Assembly: GCF_023115465.1 (NCBI RefSeq)
Contig: NZ_CP096034.1
Coordinates: 2,976,001-3,040,000, forward strand
Origin: Gottfriedia acidiceleris
GTDB lineage: Bacteria; Bacillota; Bacilli; Bacillales; Bacillaceae_G
DNA: 64,000 nt
Direction of reading: 5' to 3'
In this document: positions 1-8,493 of the stretch, one piece after another
How the letters are laid out: each line of letters opens with the position of its first letter
Position numbering within the stretch: position 1 is the first letter of the stretch
Notes under the pieces: generated by a model
What the model saw: only the letters and a program-made list of their open reading frames with translations
Databases searched by the model: none
Told to the model about the DNA's origin: nothing
Position numbers and translations under genes: made by a program

Positions 1-1220
1 GAAGGAGAATTAAAAATAATACGATACGCTCTCATCCGTAGCCCGAATTCTTTTTGAATTTCTTCGTCACCTGTATGGATAACAGCAGAATGACCTAGGC
101 CGCCGAAATGTAAAATCTCGTCACACGTTTTAATGCCTTCGTCTTTGCCTTTTACTTTAATAGCTGCAAGCACTGGACTTAATTTTTCACGTGTTAACGG
201 TTCACCAACTCGTTCACATTCCACAATCAATATTTTTGTATCTTGCGGAACATCGACACCAGCTTTAGTTGCGATTTCATAAGGTGATTTACCAACAATA
301 TCGGCATTAACCGCACAGGTATTTTCGTTAATCACAAGACTTTCTAATTTCTTCTTCTCTTCTGGGCTTGCGAAATAACACTTATTATCAAGTAACTCTT
401 GTTTTACTTCGTCGTAAATAGCTTCGTCGACTACAATGGATTGTTCTGAAGCACAAATCATCCCATTATCAAACGTTTTTGAAAGCATTAAATCATTACA
501 TGCTTGTTTAATATTTGCTGTTTTTTCAATATAACAAGGAACATTACCTGGACCAACACCTAGAGCCGGTTTTCCTGTACTGTATGCTGATTTTACCATT
601 CCTGAACCACCAGTAGCTAAGACTAGTGAGACACCTTCATGGTTCATTAATTGTTTAGTCGCTTCAATCGAAGGTACTTTAATCCACTGAATACAATCTT
701 CTGGTGCACCTGCTGATACAGCAGCTTCTAAAAGAATGCGAGCGGCTTCCAAACTACAGTTTTGTGCAGATGGATGGAACGCAAAAATAATTGGATTTCT
801 TGTTTTAATAGAAATAATGGATTTAAACATTGTCGTTGAAGTTGGATTGGTTGTAGGTGTCACACCTGCTATTACCCCAACTGGTTCTGCGATTTCAATA
901 ATTCCTGATTGCTTATCTTCTCTAACTACACCCACGGTTTTGTTATCCTTGATGGAATTCCATATATATTCAGTTGCAAATATGTTTTTAATGATTTTAT
1001 CTTCATATACACCTCGGCCAGTTTCTTCAACGGCCATTTTTGCCAGTCGCATATGGTGATCTAAACCTGCCAGCACCATTGCATGACAAATTTTATCAAC
1101 TTGTTCTTGCGTGTAACTTTCAAACTGACTTAAAGCTTTTCGGCCTTTTTCAACCATTTCATTGATTGTTTGCGTTACACCAGATAAATCCTCTGTTACT
1201 TCCTTCTTGTTCACTGCCAT
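1..1220 (-). CDS. adhE: Bifunctional acetaldehyde-CoA/alcohol dehydrogenase, N-terminal part (cut by left window edge)
   Basis: This is the N-terminal aldehyde dehydrogenase half of AdhE, which reduces acetyl-CoA to acetaldehyde and then ethanol during anaerobic growth. About 406 codons are visible and the frame runs open off the left edge, so the iron alcohol dehydrogenase half is outside the window. The reading MAVNKKEVTEDLS starts at an ATG preceded by AGGGGG six bases upstream. The motif GMICASEQ carries the expected catalytic cysteine at about residue 256, and the NAD-binding stretch GVTPTTNPTSTTMFK is typical of AdhE. It is transcribed away from pflB; acetyl-CoA made by PflB is AdhE's substrate. 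A stand-alone acetaldehyde dehydrogenase cannot be fully excluded, because the C-terminal half is not seen. Confidence 0.93.
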   Translation of the reverse strand, partial: MAVNKKEVTEDLSGVTQTINEMVEKGRKALSQFESYTQEQVDKICHAMVLAGLDHHMRLAKMAVEETGRGVYEDKIIKNIFATEYIWNSIKDNKTVGVVREDKQSGIIEIAEPVGVIAGVTPTTNPTSTTMFKSIISIKTRNPIIFAFHPSAQNCSLEAARILLEAAVSAGAPEDCIQWIKVPSIEATKQLMNHEGVSLVLATGGSGMVKSAYSTGKPALGVGPGNVPCYIEKTANIKQACNDLMLSKTFDNGMICASEQSIVVDEAIYDEVKQELLDNKCYFASPEEKKKLESLVINENTCAVNADIVGKSPYEIATKAGVDVPQDTKILIVECERVGEPLTREKLSPVLAAIKVKGKDEGIKTCDEILHFGGLGHSAVIHTGDEEIQKEFGLRMRAYRIIFNSP

Positions 1221-1234
1221 ATAGTACCCCCTAA

Positions 1235-1307
1235 CAATCAAACTTAATTTAAACCCTTTTCAGCACGGGCACTTTTATTATGCGAAAATAAAAAGGTTTG
1301 ATGATTG
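1235..1307. promoter_or_regulatory. Imperfect inverted repeat in the adhE-pflB divergent promoter region
   Basis: CAATCAAAC at 1235-1243 followed by AAACCCTTTTC at 1251-1261 faces GAAAATAAAAAGGTTTGAT at 1284-1302 and GATTG at 1303-1307. The arms are interrupted but clearly complementary. The repeat lies between the two divergent starts, so it could be a shared operator or a 5'-leader hairpin. I did not find a clean Fnr, Rex or cre match in the interval. Confidence 0.3.
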
Positions 1308-1390
1308 AGAAATATTGTTAATACATCTTTGCAGAAAAATGAGCAAGCTATCTAAGGTAGTTTGATTTCAATACATAAGAGGTGAACTTA

Positions 1391-3616
1391 ATGGAGCAAT
1401 GGAAAGGTTTTAAAGAAGGTTCATGGACAAGAAAAGTAAATGTACGCGAATTTATTAATTTAAATTACGCTGAATATAAAGGAAATGACGAATTTTTATC
1501 GCCTCCTACAGAAGCGACGAATACACTTTGGGCACAAGTGATGGAGCTAACAAAACAAGAAAGAGAAAAAGGTGGAATGTACGATATGGATACGAAAACG
1601 GTATCCACCATCACATCTCATGGAGCTGGTTATTTAAATAAGGAACTTGAAAAAGTAGTGGGTGTTCAGACAGATGAACCATTTAAACGTTCGATGCAAC
1701 CATTTGGTGGGATACGAATGGCAAAAGCTGCATGTGAAGCATACGGTTACAAATTAGACCCTGAAACTGAGAGAATCTTTACGGACTACCGAAAAACACA
1801 TAACCAAGGCGTGTTTGATGCGTACACAAAAGAGATGGTACTTGCTCGAAAAACAGGTATCATTACTGGACTACCAGATGCTTATGGTCGTGGACGCATT
1901 ATCGGAGACTATCGACGTGTTGCGTTGTACGGTGTAGATTTCTTGATGGCAGAAAAGCTAAAAGAGTTTCACAATACTAGTACCGTTATGTCTGAAGATA
2001 CGATTCGGTTACGTGAAGAAATGTCTGAACAATACCGAGCATTAAAAGAATTAAAAGAACTTGGTGGCATTTATGGTTTTGATTTATCACGTCCAGCGGC
2101 GAATACACAAGAAGCATTTCAATGGTTGTACTTAGCTTATCTTGCAGCGATTAAAGAGCAAAATGGAGCGGCTATGAGCATAGGACGAATCTCTACCTTC
2201 TTAGATATTTACATTGAGCGTGATTTACAGAATGGTGCGATTTCAGAGGAACAGGTTCAAGAAATCGTTGACCATTTTGTCATGAAACTCCGTATTGTAA
2301 AGTTTGCTAGAACACCTGATTATAACGAATTATTTAGCGGTGATCCAACATGGGTAACTGAATCAATTGGAGGTATGTCAAATGACGGAAGATCACTTGT
2401 GACTAAATCATCTTTCCGTTTCTTGCACACTCTGAACAATTTAGGTCCAGCTCCAGAACCAAACTTAACGGTTTTATGGTCACCACAAATGCCTGAGAGC
2501 TTTCGAAGATTTTGTGCAAAAACATCAATTGATACGAGCTCAATTCAGTATGAAAATGACGACATCATGCGCCCTGAATATGGCGATGATTATGGGATTG
2601 CTTGTTGCGTTTCCGCAATGGAAATCGGGAAACAAATGCAGTTCTTTGGTGCGCGTGCAAATCTTGCTAAAGCATTATTATATGCAATCAACGGATGCAT
2701 TGATGAAAAACTAAAGATACAAGCTGGACCACAATTTAAACCAATTACCTCAGACATTTTAAACTACGATGAGGTTATACAAAAATTTGATAATGTAATG
2801 GAATGGCTTGCAGGTCTTTATATAAACACATTAAATGTTATTCATTACATGCATGATAAATATAGTTATGAGCGAATCGAAATGGCATTACATGATACCA
2901 AAATCTTACGCACAATGGCGACTGGTATCGCAGGACTAAGCGTAGTGGCTGATTCATTAAGCGCAATTAAATACGGTCAAGTAAAAGTAATCCGTGACGA
3001 GAATGGTCTAGCAGTTGATTTTGAAACAACTGGTGACTATCCGAAGTACGGTAACAACGATGATCGAGTAGACAGTATCGCAGTAAGTCTAGTGGAAACG
3101 TTCATGCAGAAGTTGCGTAAACATCCTACGTATCGCAATTCACTTCATACCTTATCCGTTCTAACGATTACATCAAATGTTGTATATGGGAAGAAAACAG
3201 GTAATACACCAGATACTCGTCGAGCAGGAGAACCATTCGCACCTGGGGCTAACCCAATGCATGGTCGAGATGTAAAAGGTACACTCGCTTCACTTGCATC
3301 GGTTGCGAAACTTCCATACGCTGACGCAATGGATGGAATCTCAAATACGTTCTCAATTGTTCCAAAAGCACTAGGGAAAGAAAAAGATGACCAAATCGGC
3401 AACCTCGTGTCCATTTTAGATGGATATGCAATCAAGTCTGGGCACCATTTAAATGTAAACGTATTAAATCGAGAAACATTAATGAAGGCGATGGAACATC
3501 CTGAAGAGTATCCTCAATTAACCATTCGTGTATCTGGTTATGCCGTAAACTTTATTAAGTTAACGAAAGAGCAACAGCTCGATGTTATTAACCGAACATT
3601 CCACGAATCATTATAA
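1391..3616 (+). CDS. pflB: Formate C-acetyltransferase (pyruvate formate-lyase)
   Basis: This glycyl-radical enzyme converts pyruvate and CoA to acetyl-CoA and formate under anoxia. The 741-residue product has the adjacent catalytic cysteines in [12 protein letters not shown] (Cys405-Cys406) and the radical glycine in [10 protein letters not shown] (Gly716) near the C terminus, as expected for a full-length enzyme. I place the start at the ATG at 1391, six bases after AGAGGTG; a GTG at 1382 in the same frame lies inside that ribosome binding site and is unlikely. The activase gene pflA follows after 14 bases, so the two form an operon, and adhE diverges upstream. Key residues are intact. Confidence 0.97.
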   Translation: MEQWKGFKEGSWTRKVNVREFINLNYAEYKGNDEFLSPPTEATNTLWAQVMELTKQEREKGGMYDMDTKTVSTITSHGAGYLNKELEKVVGVQTDEPFKRSMQPFGGIRMAKAACEAYGYKLDPETERIFTDYRKTHNQGVFDAYTKEMVLARKTGIITGLPDAYGRGRIIGDYRRVALYGVDFLMAEKLKEFHNTSTVMSEDTIRLREEMSEQYRALKELKELGGIYGFDLSRPAANTQEAFQWLYLAYLAAIKEQNGAAMSIGRISTFLDIYIERDLQNGAISEEQVQEIVDHFVMKLRIVKFARTPDYNELFSGDPTWVTESIGGMSNDGRSLVTKSSFRFLHTLNNLGPAPEPNLTVLWSPQMPESFRRFCAKTSIDTSSIQYENDDIMRPEYGDDYGIACCVSAMEIGKQMQFFGARANLAKALLYAINGCIDEKLKIQAGPQFKPITSDILNYDEVIQKFDNVMEWLAGLYINTLNVIHYMHDKYSYERIEMALHDTKILRTMATGIAGLSVVADSLSAIKYGQVKVIRDENGLAVDFETTGDYPKYGNNDDRVDSIAVSLVETFMQKLRKHPTYRNSLHTLSVLTITSNVVYGKKTGNTPDTRRAGEPFAPGANPMHGRDVKGTLASLASVAKLPYADAMDGISNTFSIVPKALGKEKDDQIGNLVSILDGYAIKSGHHLNVNVLNRETLMKAMEHPEEYPQLTIRVSGYAVNFIKLTKEQQLDVINRTFHESL

Positions 3617-3630
3617 AAGGAGGGGGACTA

Positions 3631-4389
3631 GTGGAAGGAAACATTCACTCAATTGAAAGCTTGGGCACTGTCGATGGCCCAGGAATACGGTATGTTGTAT
3701 TTACACAAGGTTGCCTTCTACGCTGTCAATTTTGCCATAACGCAGATACATGGGAAATTGGTACAGGGAAGAAAGTATCCGTTTCTGAAATCATGAAAGA
3801 ATTGGAAAGCTATTTACCTTTTATTCAACCGTCTGGTGGTGGCATAACAGTAAGTGGAGGAGAGCCTCTGCTACAAATGCCGTTTTTGATTGAATTATTT
3901 AAAGAGTGTAAAAAGAAAGGGATTCATACGACAATCGACTCTTCGGGCGGTTCTTTTAATGCAGAGTCAGAAACGTATATGAATAATCTAGATGAACTAT
4001 TAGGATATACAGATCTTATCTTATTGGACTTAAAGCACATTAATCGCAAAAAACATATTAAATTAACAGGGATGCCAAACGATCACATAATCGATTTTGC
4101 GCAGTTGTTATCTGAACGACAAAAACCTGTATGGATACGACATGTTTTGATTCCTACGGTAACAGATGATGATGAAGATTTAACAAAGCTAGGCGAATTT
4201 ATTGGCACACTTATAAACGTGGATCGAGTTGAAATCCTTCCGTATCATAAGCTAGGCGTTTATAAATGGAAGGCACTTGGTCTTGAGTACCCCTTAGAAG
4301 GGATCGATACGCCAACTGATGAAGAAGTCGAATATGCTTTGAAAAAAATAACTGCACATTATAAAAAACGAAACGTGACTGTCATATAA
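3631..4389 (+). CDS. pflA: Pyruvate formate-lyase activating enzyme (radical SAM)
   Basis: PflA generates the glycyl radical on PflB using S-adenosylmethionine and a [4Fe-4S] cluster. The cluster motif CxxxCxxC is visible as CLLRCQFC (Cys28, Cys32, Cys35), and a GGE-type SAM-binding motif appears as SGGEPLL. Length (252 residues) is normal. The start is GTG at 3631, directly after AAAGGAGGGGG, a very strong ribosome binding site. It is the last gene of the pflBA operon and is followed by a long hairpin. Confidence 0.96.
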   Translation: MEGNIHSIESLGTVDGPGIRYVVFTQGCLLRCQFCHNADTWEIGTGKKVSVSEIMKELESYLPFIQPSGGGITVSGGEPLLQMPFLIELFKECKKKGIHTTIDSSGGSFNAESETYMNNLDELLGYTDLILLDLKHINRKKHIKLTGMPNDHIIDFAQLLSERQKPVWIRHVLIPTVTDDDEDLTKLGEFIGTLINVDRVEILPYHKLGVYKWKALGLEYPLEGIDTPTDEEVEYALKKITAHYKKRNVTVI

Positions 4390-4395
4390 AAAATT

Positions 4396-4438
4396 AAACG
4401 TAACTAAGATGAGTTTTATGAACATTTTAGTTACGTTT
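4396..4438 (+). terminator. Hairpin terminator after pflBA
   Basis: Arms at 4396-4411 and 4423-4438 pair over 16 bp with one G-T wobble around an 11-base loop. The following U tract is weak, but position and stem length fit a terminator for pflBA. Confidence 0.75.
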
Positions 4439-4453
4439 ATGAACTATTAAATT

Positions 4454-4796
4454 TTACTTATGATTCAATAATGTTTCAATTGCATTAACTAATTTTGCAT
4501 CATCTTTTTTATCTTTCCTTCTATTTCACTAGATGTGAAACTCCTTAACTTTTTGGCTTGATTATACAATGTAACACTGTATAACCATCCCTTTATATCA
4601 GTGTTTTTATTTTGGGCAACTTTAATATCTTTAATATCACTAATAAGTTTTTAATTTCCTTCTGATCTGTTATTACTTTTTTCACCCCATTCTGACCGTT
4701 AGTAACTTCAATTTAATTAATTTCATTTAAATTTCTTTGATACACTTAAACTCTTTTTATCCGTATTACAACCGGATAGTAATGAAAATACACTCA
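4454..4796 (-). pseudogene. Decayed lipoprotein gene with frameshifts
   Basis: Reading the minus strand gives the end of a signal peptide with a lipobox, SVFSLLSGCNTDKKS, at about 4796-4740. A stop follows after KKFK, then recognisable protein in other frames (IEVTNGQNGVKKVITDQKE, then DIKGWLYSVTLYNQAKK, then KDDAKLVNAIETLLNHK before a stop at 4454). At least three frame changes or stops are needed to join them. The N terminus of the signal peptide is missing because the sequence switches to an unrelated plus-strand remnant at about 4796. I read this as the corpse of a small secreted lipoprotein of unknown function. Confidence 0.6.
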
Positions 4797-4925
4797 GCCC
4801 TTCAATTTTCAATATCAAATCCAGCAGTTGCAACAGTAATTCCAGGTGCATGTATACCAGAGCGAATTTCTGAAGTCCAAGCTACATTAAATGAAGTAAT
4901 TCCAGCTGTATCTGGCATGAAATGA
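4797..4925 (+). pseudogene. C-terminal remnant of an aldo/keto reductase
   Basis: The plus strand encodes SALQFSISNPAVATVIPGA followed by IPERISEVQATLNEVIP and a stop at 4925. This is the conserved C-terminal helix and loop region of aldo/keto reductases, where bacterial members commonly read ALQF...HPAVA.VIPGA. The catalytic barrel upstream is absent; instead the sequence switches to a minus-strand lipoprotein remnant. No start or ribosome binding site is apparent, so the fragment is non-functional. Confidence 0.7.
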
Positions 4926-5005
4926 GAGAACAAAAACTAGTTTTCAGAAAATACACCTCTACAAATAAACATTAAATAATCATTATATAATAGGAGCGAT
5001 ATAAA

Positions 5006-5092
5006 ATGGCGAACACAATCTTAACGATGGAAATTCCTGCAACCCCTGAAAAAGTATGTCAATTAATTGGCGAAAAACCTCTTCATCATTGA
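5006..5092 (+). pseudogene. N-terminal fragment of an SRPBCC-family protein
   Basis: A good ribosome binding site (TAGGAGCGAT) precedes an ATG that opens MANTILTMEIPATPEKV, a typical beginning of START/SRPBCC (polyketide cyclase-like) proteins. After QLIG the frame diverges and stops at codon 29. A full family member has about 140 residues, so only the first strand and helix remain. The fragment runs almost directly into a strong hairpin at 5110. It belongs to the same scarred interval as the two remnants before it. Confidence 0.6.
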
Positions 5093-5109
5093 ATGCTTCA
5101 AGACGTTTG

Positions 5110-5160
5110 AAAAAATATAACTGATCAGGAGATAAGCTCTCCAAATCAGTTATATTTTTT
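5110..5160. terminator. Bidirectional hairpin terminator
   Basis: AAAAAATATAACTGA at 5110-5124 pairs perfectly with 5146-5160, leaving an internal loop containing a smaller GGAG/CTCC hairpin. A and T runs on the outer edges let it work in both directions. It immediately follows the stop of the minus-strand gene at 5162 and the plus-strand SRPBCC fragment. Confidence 0.8.
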
Positions 5161-5161
5161 G

Positions 5162-5362
5162 TTAGATTACAACCCAACCTATCCCTGGAATAAATTGCCA
5201 CCTTCTCCCATAGGGATTATAATAACCTCCATGTAAATAACCACTTTGGCTATATATTGGATATCCTTGAACATATCCACTGCTCTGCCATGTGCCTATA
5301 CCTGACCCACCACATCCGCAGCTTGGACCTGGAGAACGATAAAAGTTATCGAATACACTCAT
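5162..5362 (-). CDS. Small glycine/tyrosine-rich hypothetical protein
   Basis: The 66-residue product reads MSVFDNFYRSPGPSCGCGG at its start and is unusually rich in Gly, Tyr, Ser and Pro, ending in PGIGWVVI. I chose the ATG at 5362 because AGGTGG lies just upstream; an in-frame GTG further upstream overlaps that ribosome binding site. There is no signal peptide or membrane segment. The composition and a Cys-Gly-Cys-Gly-Gly motif are reminiscent of small spore-coat or crust proteins, but I do not recognise a family, and a spore role is only a guess. A hairpin terminator follows directly. Confidence 0.6.
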   Translation of the reverse strand: MSVFDNFYRSPGPSCGCGGSGIGTWQSSGYVQGYPIYSQSGYLHGGYYNPYGRRWQFIPGIGWVVI

Positions 5363-5584
5363 CAAATTCACCACCTAAAGATTCGAAATCATAATACTTT
5401 ATGGTGTTTTAGTTAAGCTTGAGCAGGTCCATTTTATATTATCCATTATTCTAGCTTAAAAATTACTATATACATTCATATCTACAATAGAAGAATTATA
5501 TTCCATTCACAGTGGTGAACCGTTCGTTAGATTAAAGATACTTTTATGTAACTAGCTTTATACACCAATATTAAAAATAAAAAA

Positions 5585-5610
5585 CTCTTCCCTATTTTGT
5601 GTAGGAAGAG
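5585..5610 (-). terminator. Terminator of the metalloprotease gene
   Basis: On the minus strand GGAAGAG-type arms (5604-5610 with 5585-5591) enclose a 12-base loop and are followed by TTTTTTATTTTTA, a classic intrinsic terminator 12 bases after the protease stop. Confidence 0.85.
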
Positions 5611-5621
5611 CTTTGAAATTT

Positions 5622-7133
5622 TTAATTGGTTGAAATTCCACGAGCTGCCCAGATTGAATCAATTTGAGCTCCGTGCGACCCACCGTAGAGCAGTACATCA
5701 GCTTGTTTAATAGCTCTAGCTCCATCTCTGAATGTTGCATTTGGAGTCAAAGAGAAGTGAGATTGCAAGATAATCTTGGTTGCAATATCCCGTCCAAACG
5801 CTTGCGCCATGTCATACTCCCCTTGAGACCAGATTTCACCATCCGCATGCACTTCCCCTGCCCAATCACGAGGATACACTTTATTATTGTCTAGTCGACG
5901 TAGGCAAGGAGGATTGCTTGAAGAATAAGAAGTAGCATCCCATTCACCGATGCATCCTTTACCATATCCATTTGTTGACAGAGAATCTTCATAAGTAGCA
6001 CCTAGGAAATCCCCGAATCCTTCTCCCATTGCACCTGCCTCAGCAGAATTGCCAAAGCCAGGCACTTGGTTATCTTGGATCGAGTGTCCATATTCATGTG
6101 CAACAATTCCTGCATCCTCAGCATCATCCACTCCGCCAGATCCAAACGTCAACTCTTTCGTGGATGGAGAGTAGAAAGAGTTATCCTGAGTATAGGTATT
6201 TACATTGGCTTTAATCGAACGATTATTAATATTCTGAAAACCGATTGACTGGATATAACGTTGTAACGTGTCAATATGATAATATGTGTTCACATCCTCG
6301 AAGCTATCATTTGATCGGGTATAATTGAAGGTATTCGATGATGAGAAGGTTTTTGCTTTCGAGTATATGTTTACATAGCTACCTTTTAAGTAGCCAGATC
6401 CATCAAGTCCTAATAGACTGACTGCTTTTAATTGATTGTTCAGAGCAGTGGAGTCTGCATCTCTTTTATCAGTGAGACCTGTAATAGAGCCTTGAGATGC
6501 CACTGGATTGGGCATGAATACTTGTCCTGTTCCAGTCGCACGCTGGTTTAGGTTTCTTTTCTTTAATAGTTTTCCATTTTCAGCATGAATGTACGTTTCC
6601 CAAGCACCAAACGGCTCGTTTGTATGTACAACAACGCGATAGATCGGAATAGCTACACCATCTTGAACTATATAACCAAATTCTTTAGAATTTTTTGCCC
6701 AATTGCCCTTGTCTTTTTCACCGATGTTTTTAAGCGCTTTTGATTCTGCATCCTCTTTAGACATTTTATTTTTTATTTTTTCAACTGATTTGTACGGTGC
6801 ATAATCGGAAACAACAAGCAGAATTTTTCCTGATTGATTCAAAGTAACCGTAAGTTGATTAGAAAATACTGGTGCTCCCTCTATTGTTTGCTGATAGCGG
6901 ACATAGGAACCGTTTTCTGAATTAATTACGGTTTCAACAGTCAAATCGGAGAGGTCTTCTTTTAGGTTATACTTGGAAGCGTGTTCCTTTAGATACTGAT
7001 TCGCAACTGTTCTGGCATCGGACGTTTCGATTACTGCTGCTTGTGAGTGATCGCCCCTTTCTGCCATGACGGTTGGAACCGTCATCGTTAATAAAATAGA
7101 TGTGGCTACGATAATATTCCTGCGTTTCTTCAT
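5622..7133 (-). CDS. Secreted zinc metalloprotease (gluzincin, M36/M4-like) with propeptide
   Basis: The 503-residue precursor begins with a Sec signal peptide (MKKRRNIIVATSILLTMTV, probable cleavage after VMA-E). A propeptide of FTP/PepSY type follows (about residues 40-190, including VRYQQTIEGAPVFSNQLTV). The catalytic domain holds HEYGH (His346, Glu347, His350) and a downstream EAGAMGEGFGDF block that should supply the third zinc ligand. That block resembles fungalysin-type M36 peptidases more than classical thermolysin, so I leave the family assignment between the two. The start is the ATG at 7133, eight bases after GGGAGG; an earlier in-frame ATG at 7148 lies before that site. It is a single-gene unit with its own terminator and probably acts in extracellular protein degradation. 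Confidence 0.88.
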   Translation of the reverse strand: MKKRRNIIVATSILLTMTVPTVMAERGDHSQAAVIETSDARTVANQYLKEHASKYNLKEDLSDLTVETVINSENGSYVRYQQTIEGAPVFSNQLTVTLNQSGKILLVVSDYAPYKSVEKIKNKMSKEDAESKALKNIGEKDKGNWAKNSKEFGYIVQDGVAIPIYRVVVHTNEPFGAWETYIHAENGKLLKKRNLNQRATGTGQVFMPNPVASQGSITGLTDKRDADSTALNNQLKAVSLLGLDGSGYLKGSYVNIYSKAKTFSSSNTFNYTRSNDSFEDVNTYYHIDTLQRYIQSIGFQNINNRSIKANVNTYTQDNSFYSPSTKELTFGSGGVDDAEDAGIVAHEYGHSIQDNQVPGFGNSAEAGAMGEGFGDFLGATYEDSLSTNGYGKGCIGEWDATSYSSSNPPCLRRLDNNKVYPRDWAGEVHADGEIWSQGEYDMAQAFGRDIATKIILQSHFSLTPNATFRDGARAIKQADVLLYGGSHGAQIDSIWAARGISTN

Positions 7134-7459
7134 TGTTTTTCCTCCCATTCTTTTAAAAATTTTTAATGTTCAGAATTATTTTATAATTTATACCTCAAAT
7201 TGACAATATTTACTTTTTATTAAATTACGTCAAGTTTCGCAGACTGAAATTGGCAAATACACCTTGATATAAACTTGGAAGTCCTGAATCTATTCCCGTA
7301 TTTGAACATGAGAGCTGGATGATAGCCAAAATGGGGGGTGAAATGAGGATTGTGCCCCACGAGCACGTAAGGTTACCGGCATAGAGATATTTTCGCTCCT
7401 TAAGATGTTGAACATTTTTTTGAAACATCTTCCTATGAACCTAGGTAAAAAGCAAAAAA

Positions 7460-7509
7460 AAGAATGGAAACAGAATAAATTCATTCTTCTGTAATTTCCA
7501 TCCTTTTTT
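7460..7509. terminator. Bidirectional hairpin terminator
   Basis: ATGGAAA at 7464-7470 plus CAGAA at 7471-7475 pair with TTCTG at 7487-7491 and TTTCCAT at 7495-7501. T runs lie outside both arms (CCTTTTTT on the plus strand, TTCTTTTTTTG on the minus). It can end transcription of the minus-strand gene at 7586-7768. Confidence 0.65.
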
Positions 7510-7548
7510 GCATCACAAATATCTTCTTTTACTTAACAAAATTTTATT

Positions 7549-7576
7549 TGTTGTTCAACTAACGCACTCGTTAGCT
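7549..7576. repeat. Small repeat with CTAACG hairpin, copy 1
   Basis: TTGTTGTTCAACTAACGCAC is followed by CGTTAG, giving a CTAACG/CGTTAG hairpin with a 4-base loop. A related sequence, GTTGTTCAACTATTGCATGC, with TAGTTG downstream, sits at 7901-7928. The two copies bracket the small gene at 7586-7768. Confidence 0.45.
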
Positions 7577-7585
7577 TAATAATAA

Positions 7586-7768
7586 TTACTTATTCTTCAG
7601 CTTTTTTGTTATACGAGACTCGACAAAAACAAACCCAATTGAGACTCCGAAAGTTGTGGAAAATGCAGTCAAAATGTTTAAATCGTGTTTTAGAAAATGG
7701 CTAACATTTAAATTGCTAATGAATAAACCCAAAAAGAGAAAAAAAGAGGTACGTATATATCGTTTCAC
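7586..7768 (-). CDS. Small hypothetical membrane protein
   Basis: A 60-residue product with two hydrophobic segments (about residues 7-24 and 33-50) and a basic C terminus (RITKKLKNK). The start is GTG at 7768 with AGGTGG nine bases upstream, which supports real translation. Short length and lack of a recognisable family leave the function unknown; two transmembrane helices with a positively charged tail suggest an inner-membrane peptide. Confidence 0.5.
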   Translation of the reverse strand: MKRYIRTSFFLFLGLFISNLNVSHFLKHDLNILTAFSTTFGVSIGFVFVESRITKKLKNK

Positions 7769-7848
7769 TATTATTTACCACCTAAAAATATTCGTTTATT
7801 AGTACAAATAGAATATACAACAAAGATTAAAATACTTCCTGCTTATGG

Positions 7849-7868
7849 AAGTAAACTGCCATTTACTT
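7849..7868. repeat. CTGCCA-loop hairpin, copy 1
   Basis: AAGTAAA and TTTACTT flank CTGCCA, forming a 7-bp stem. The same loop and flanks occur at 8494-8513, where the third base pair is changed on both sides (G-C to C-G), so pairing is preserved by covariation. The surrounding 29 bases also align. Confidence 0.5.
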
Positions 7869-7878
7869 GAATAAGAAA

Positions 7879-7896
7879 AAGCTACCGAAGCAGCTT
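7879..7896 (-). terminator. Terminator of the CPCC-domain gene
   Basis: On the minus strand AAGCTGC-TTCG-GTAGCTT is followed by TTTCTTATTC; the TTCG tetraloop and the T-rich tail are typical of an intrinsic terminator. It lies 38 bases after the stop of the gene at 7934. Confidence 0.7.
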
Positions 7897-7933
7897 AAAG
7901 GTTGTTCAACTATTGCATGCTTTAGTTGCATAA

Positions 7934-8440
7934 CTAATCTTGATCTTCTACTCTGATATTTAACCGTTCTAACAATTTATTTACTACTTCTATCGCTTCT
8001 TCTCTTTGTTTATAGTCGGTAGTGCAAAACCTAATCATTTCTAAATCATTCTCTGTTTGTTTAACAATTTCTGTTATTTCTTTAGGGAGATCAATCCAAG
8101 ATAAGTTATGTTCTAGGACTGCAATATCATAATTTCCCTCCATAAACTTTCTGCATGCTAATTTCAATTCATACAAATGATCTTCAATTGCTCTCCAATT
8201 AGGGTCTCTCTTATCTTGTAAATTAGGTTTTCTAATATTTTTAAGATAAATCTTTTCACAAGCACCATATTTAATATAATTTTTTTGTGCTTCTATTAGA
8301 GGAATTTTGTTCGCTCCTAAATCATATTCATTTTCTTTTTGAAATGGGTCATCTTCCCAGTAACAAATAGGACATATATCGTAGTTACCGTCACTATCCA
8401 TCGTTTTATAACCACAACAGGGACAAGTGTACTTTTTCAT
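7934..8440 (-). CDS. Cysteine-rich CPCC domain protein
   Basis: The 168-residue product opens with KKYTCPCCGYKTMDSDGNY followed by CPICYWEDD, the hallmark of the CPCC family of small zinc-ribbon-like domains found widely in bacilli. The four cysteines (6, 8 or 9, 23 and 26 region) could bind one metal ion. The C-terminal part (about residues 60-168) is predicted helical and has no motif I recognise. AGGAGTG lies six bases before the ATG. The gene stands alone between two related hairpins. Members of this family often occur near toxin-immunity and accessory genes, but nothing here shows such a role, so the function is unknown. Confidence 0.75.
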   Translation of the reverse strand: MKKYTCPCCGYKTMDSDGNYDICPICYWEDDPFQKENEYDLGANKIPLIEAQKNYIKYGACEKIYLKNIRKPNLQDKRDPNWRAIEDHLYELKLACRKFMEGNYDIAVLEHNLSWIDLPKEITEIVKQTENDLEMIRFCTTDYKQREEAIEVVNKLLERLNIRVEDQD

Positions 8441-8493
8441 TATTCACTCCTATTACTAATTATTTTATGTTCTTATTTTAACATTTCTTATTG

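Larger units (their letters stand above)
7134..7585. other. Intergenic stretch without an assignable gene
   Basis: Short open frames exist on the minus strand here (about 7225-7484), but none has a convincing ribosome binding site or a family I recognise. The part around 7310-7380 is less AT-rich than its surroundings and contains GGGGGGTGAAATG followed by a 13-codon plus-strand frame. It may be a degraded insertion. A bidirectional hairpin and a small repeat close the interval. Confidence 0.4.

Noticed and set aside
3145-3435. Long minus-strand frames opposite pflB
   Set aside because: They lie wholly inside pflB, whose catalytic residues and length are intact, and have no ribosome binding site or family motif.
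4983-5201. Minus-strand frame across the SRPBCC fragment and hairpin
   Set aside because: It runs through the perfect terminator stem at 5110-5160 and overlaps the well-supported gene at 5162-5362.
7225-7484. Two overlapping minus-strand frames of about 65 residues
   Set aside because: No ribosome binding site, no recognisable family, and one passes through a hairpin terminator.
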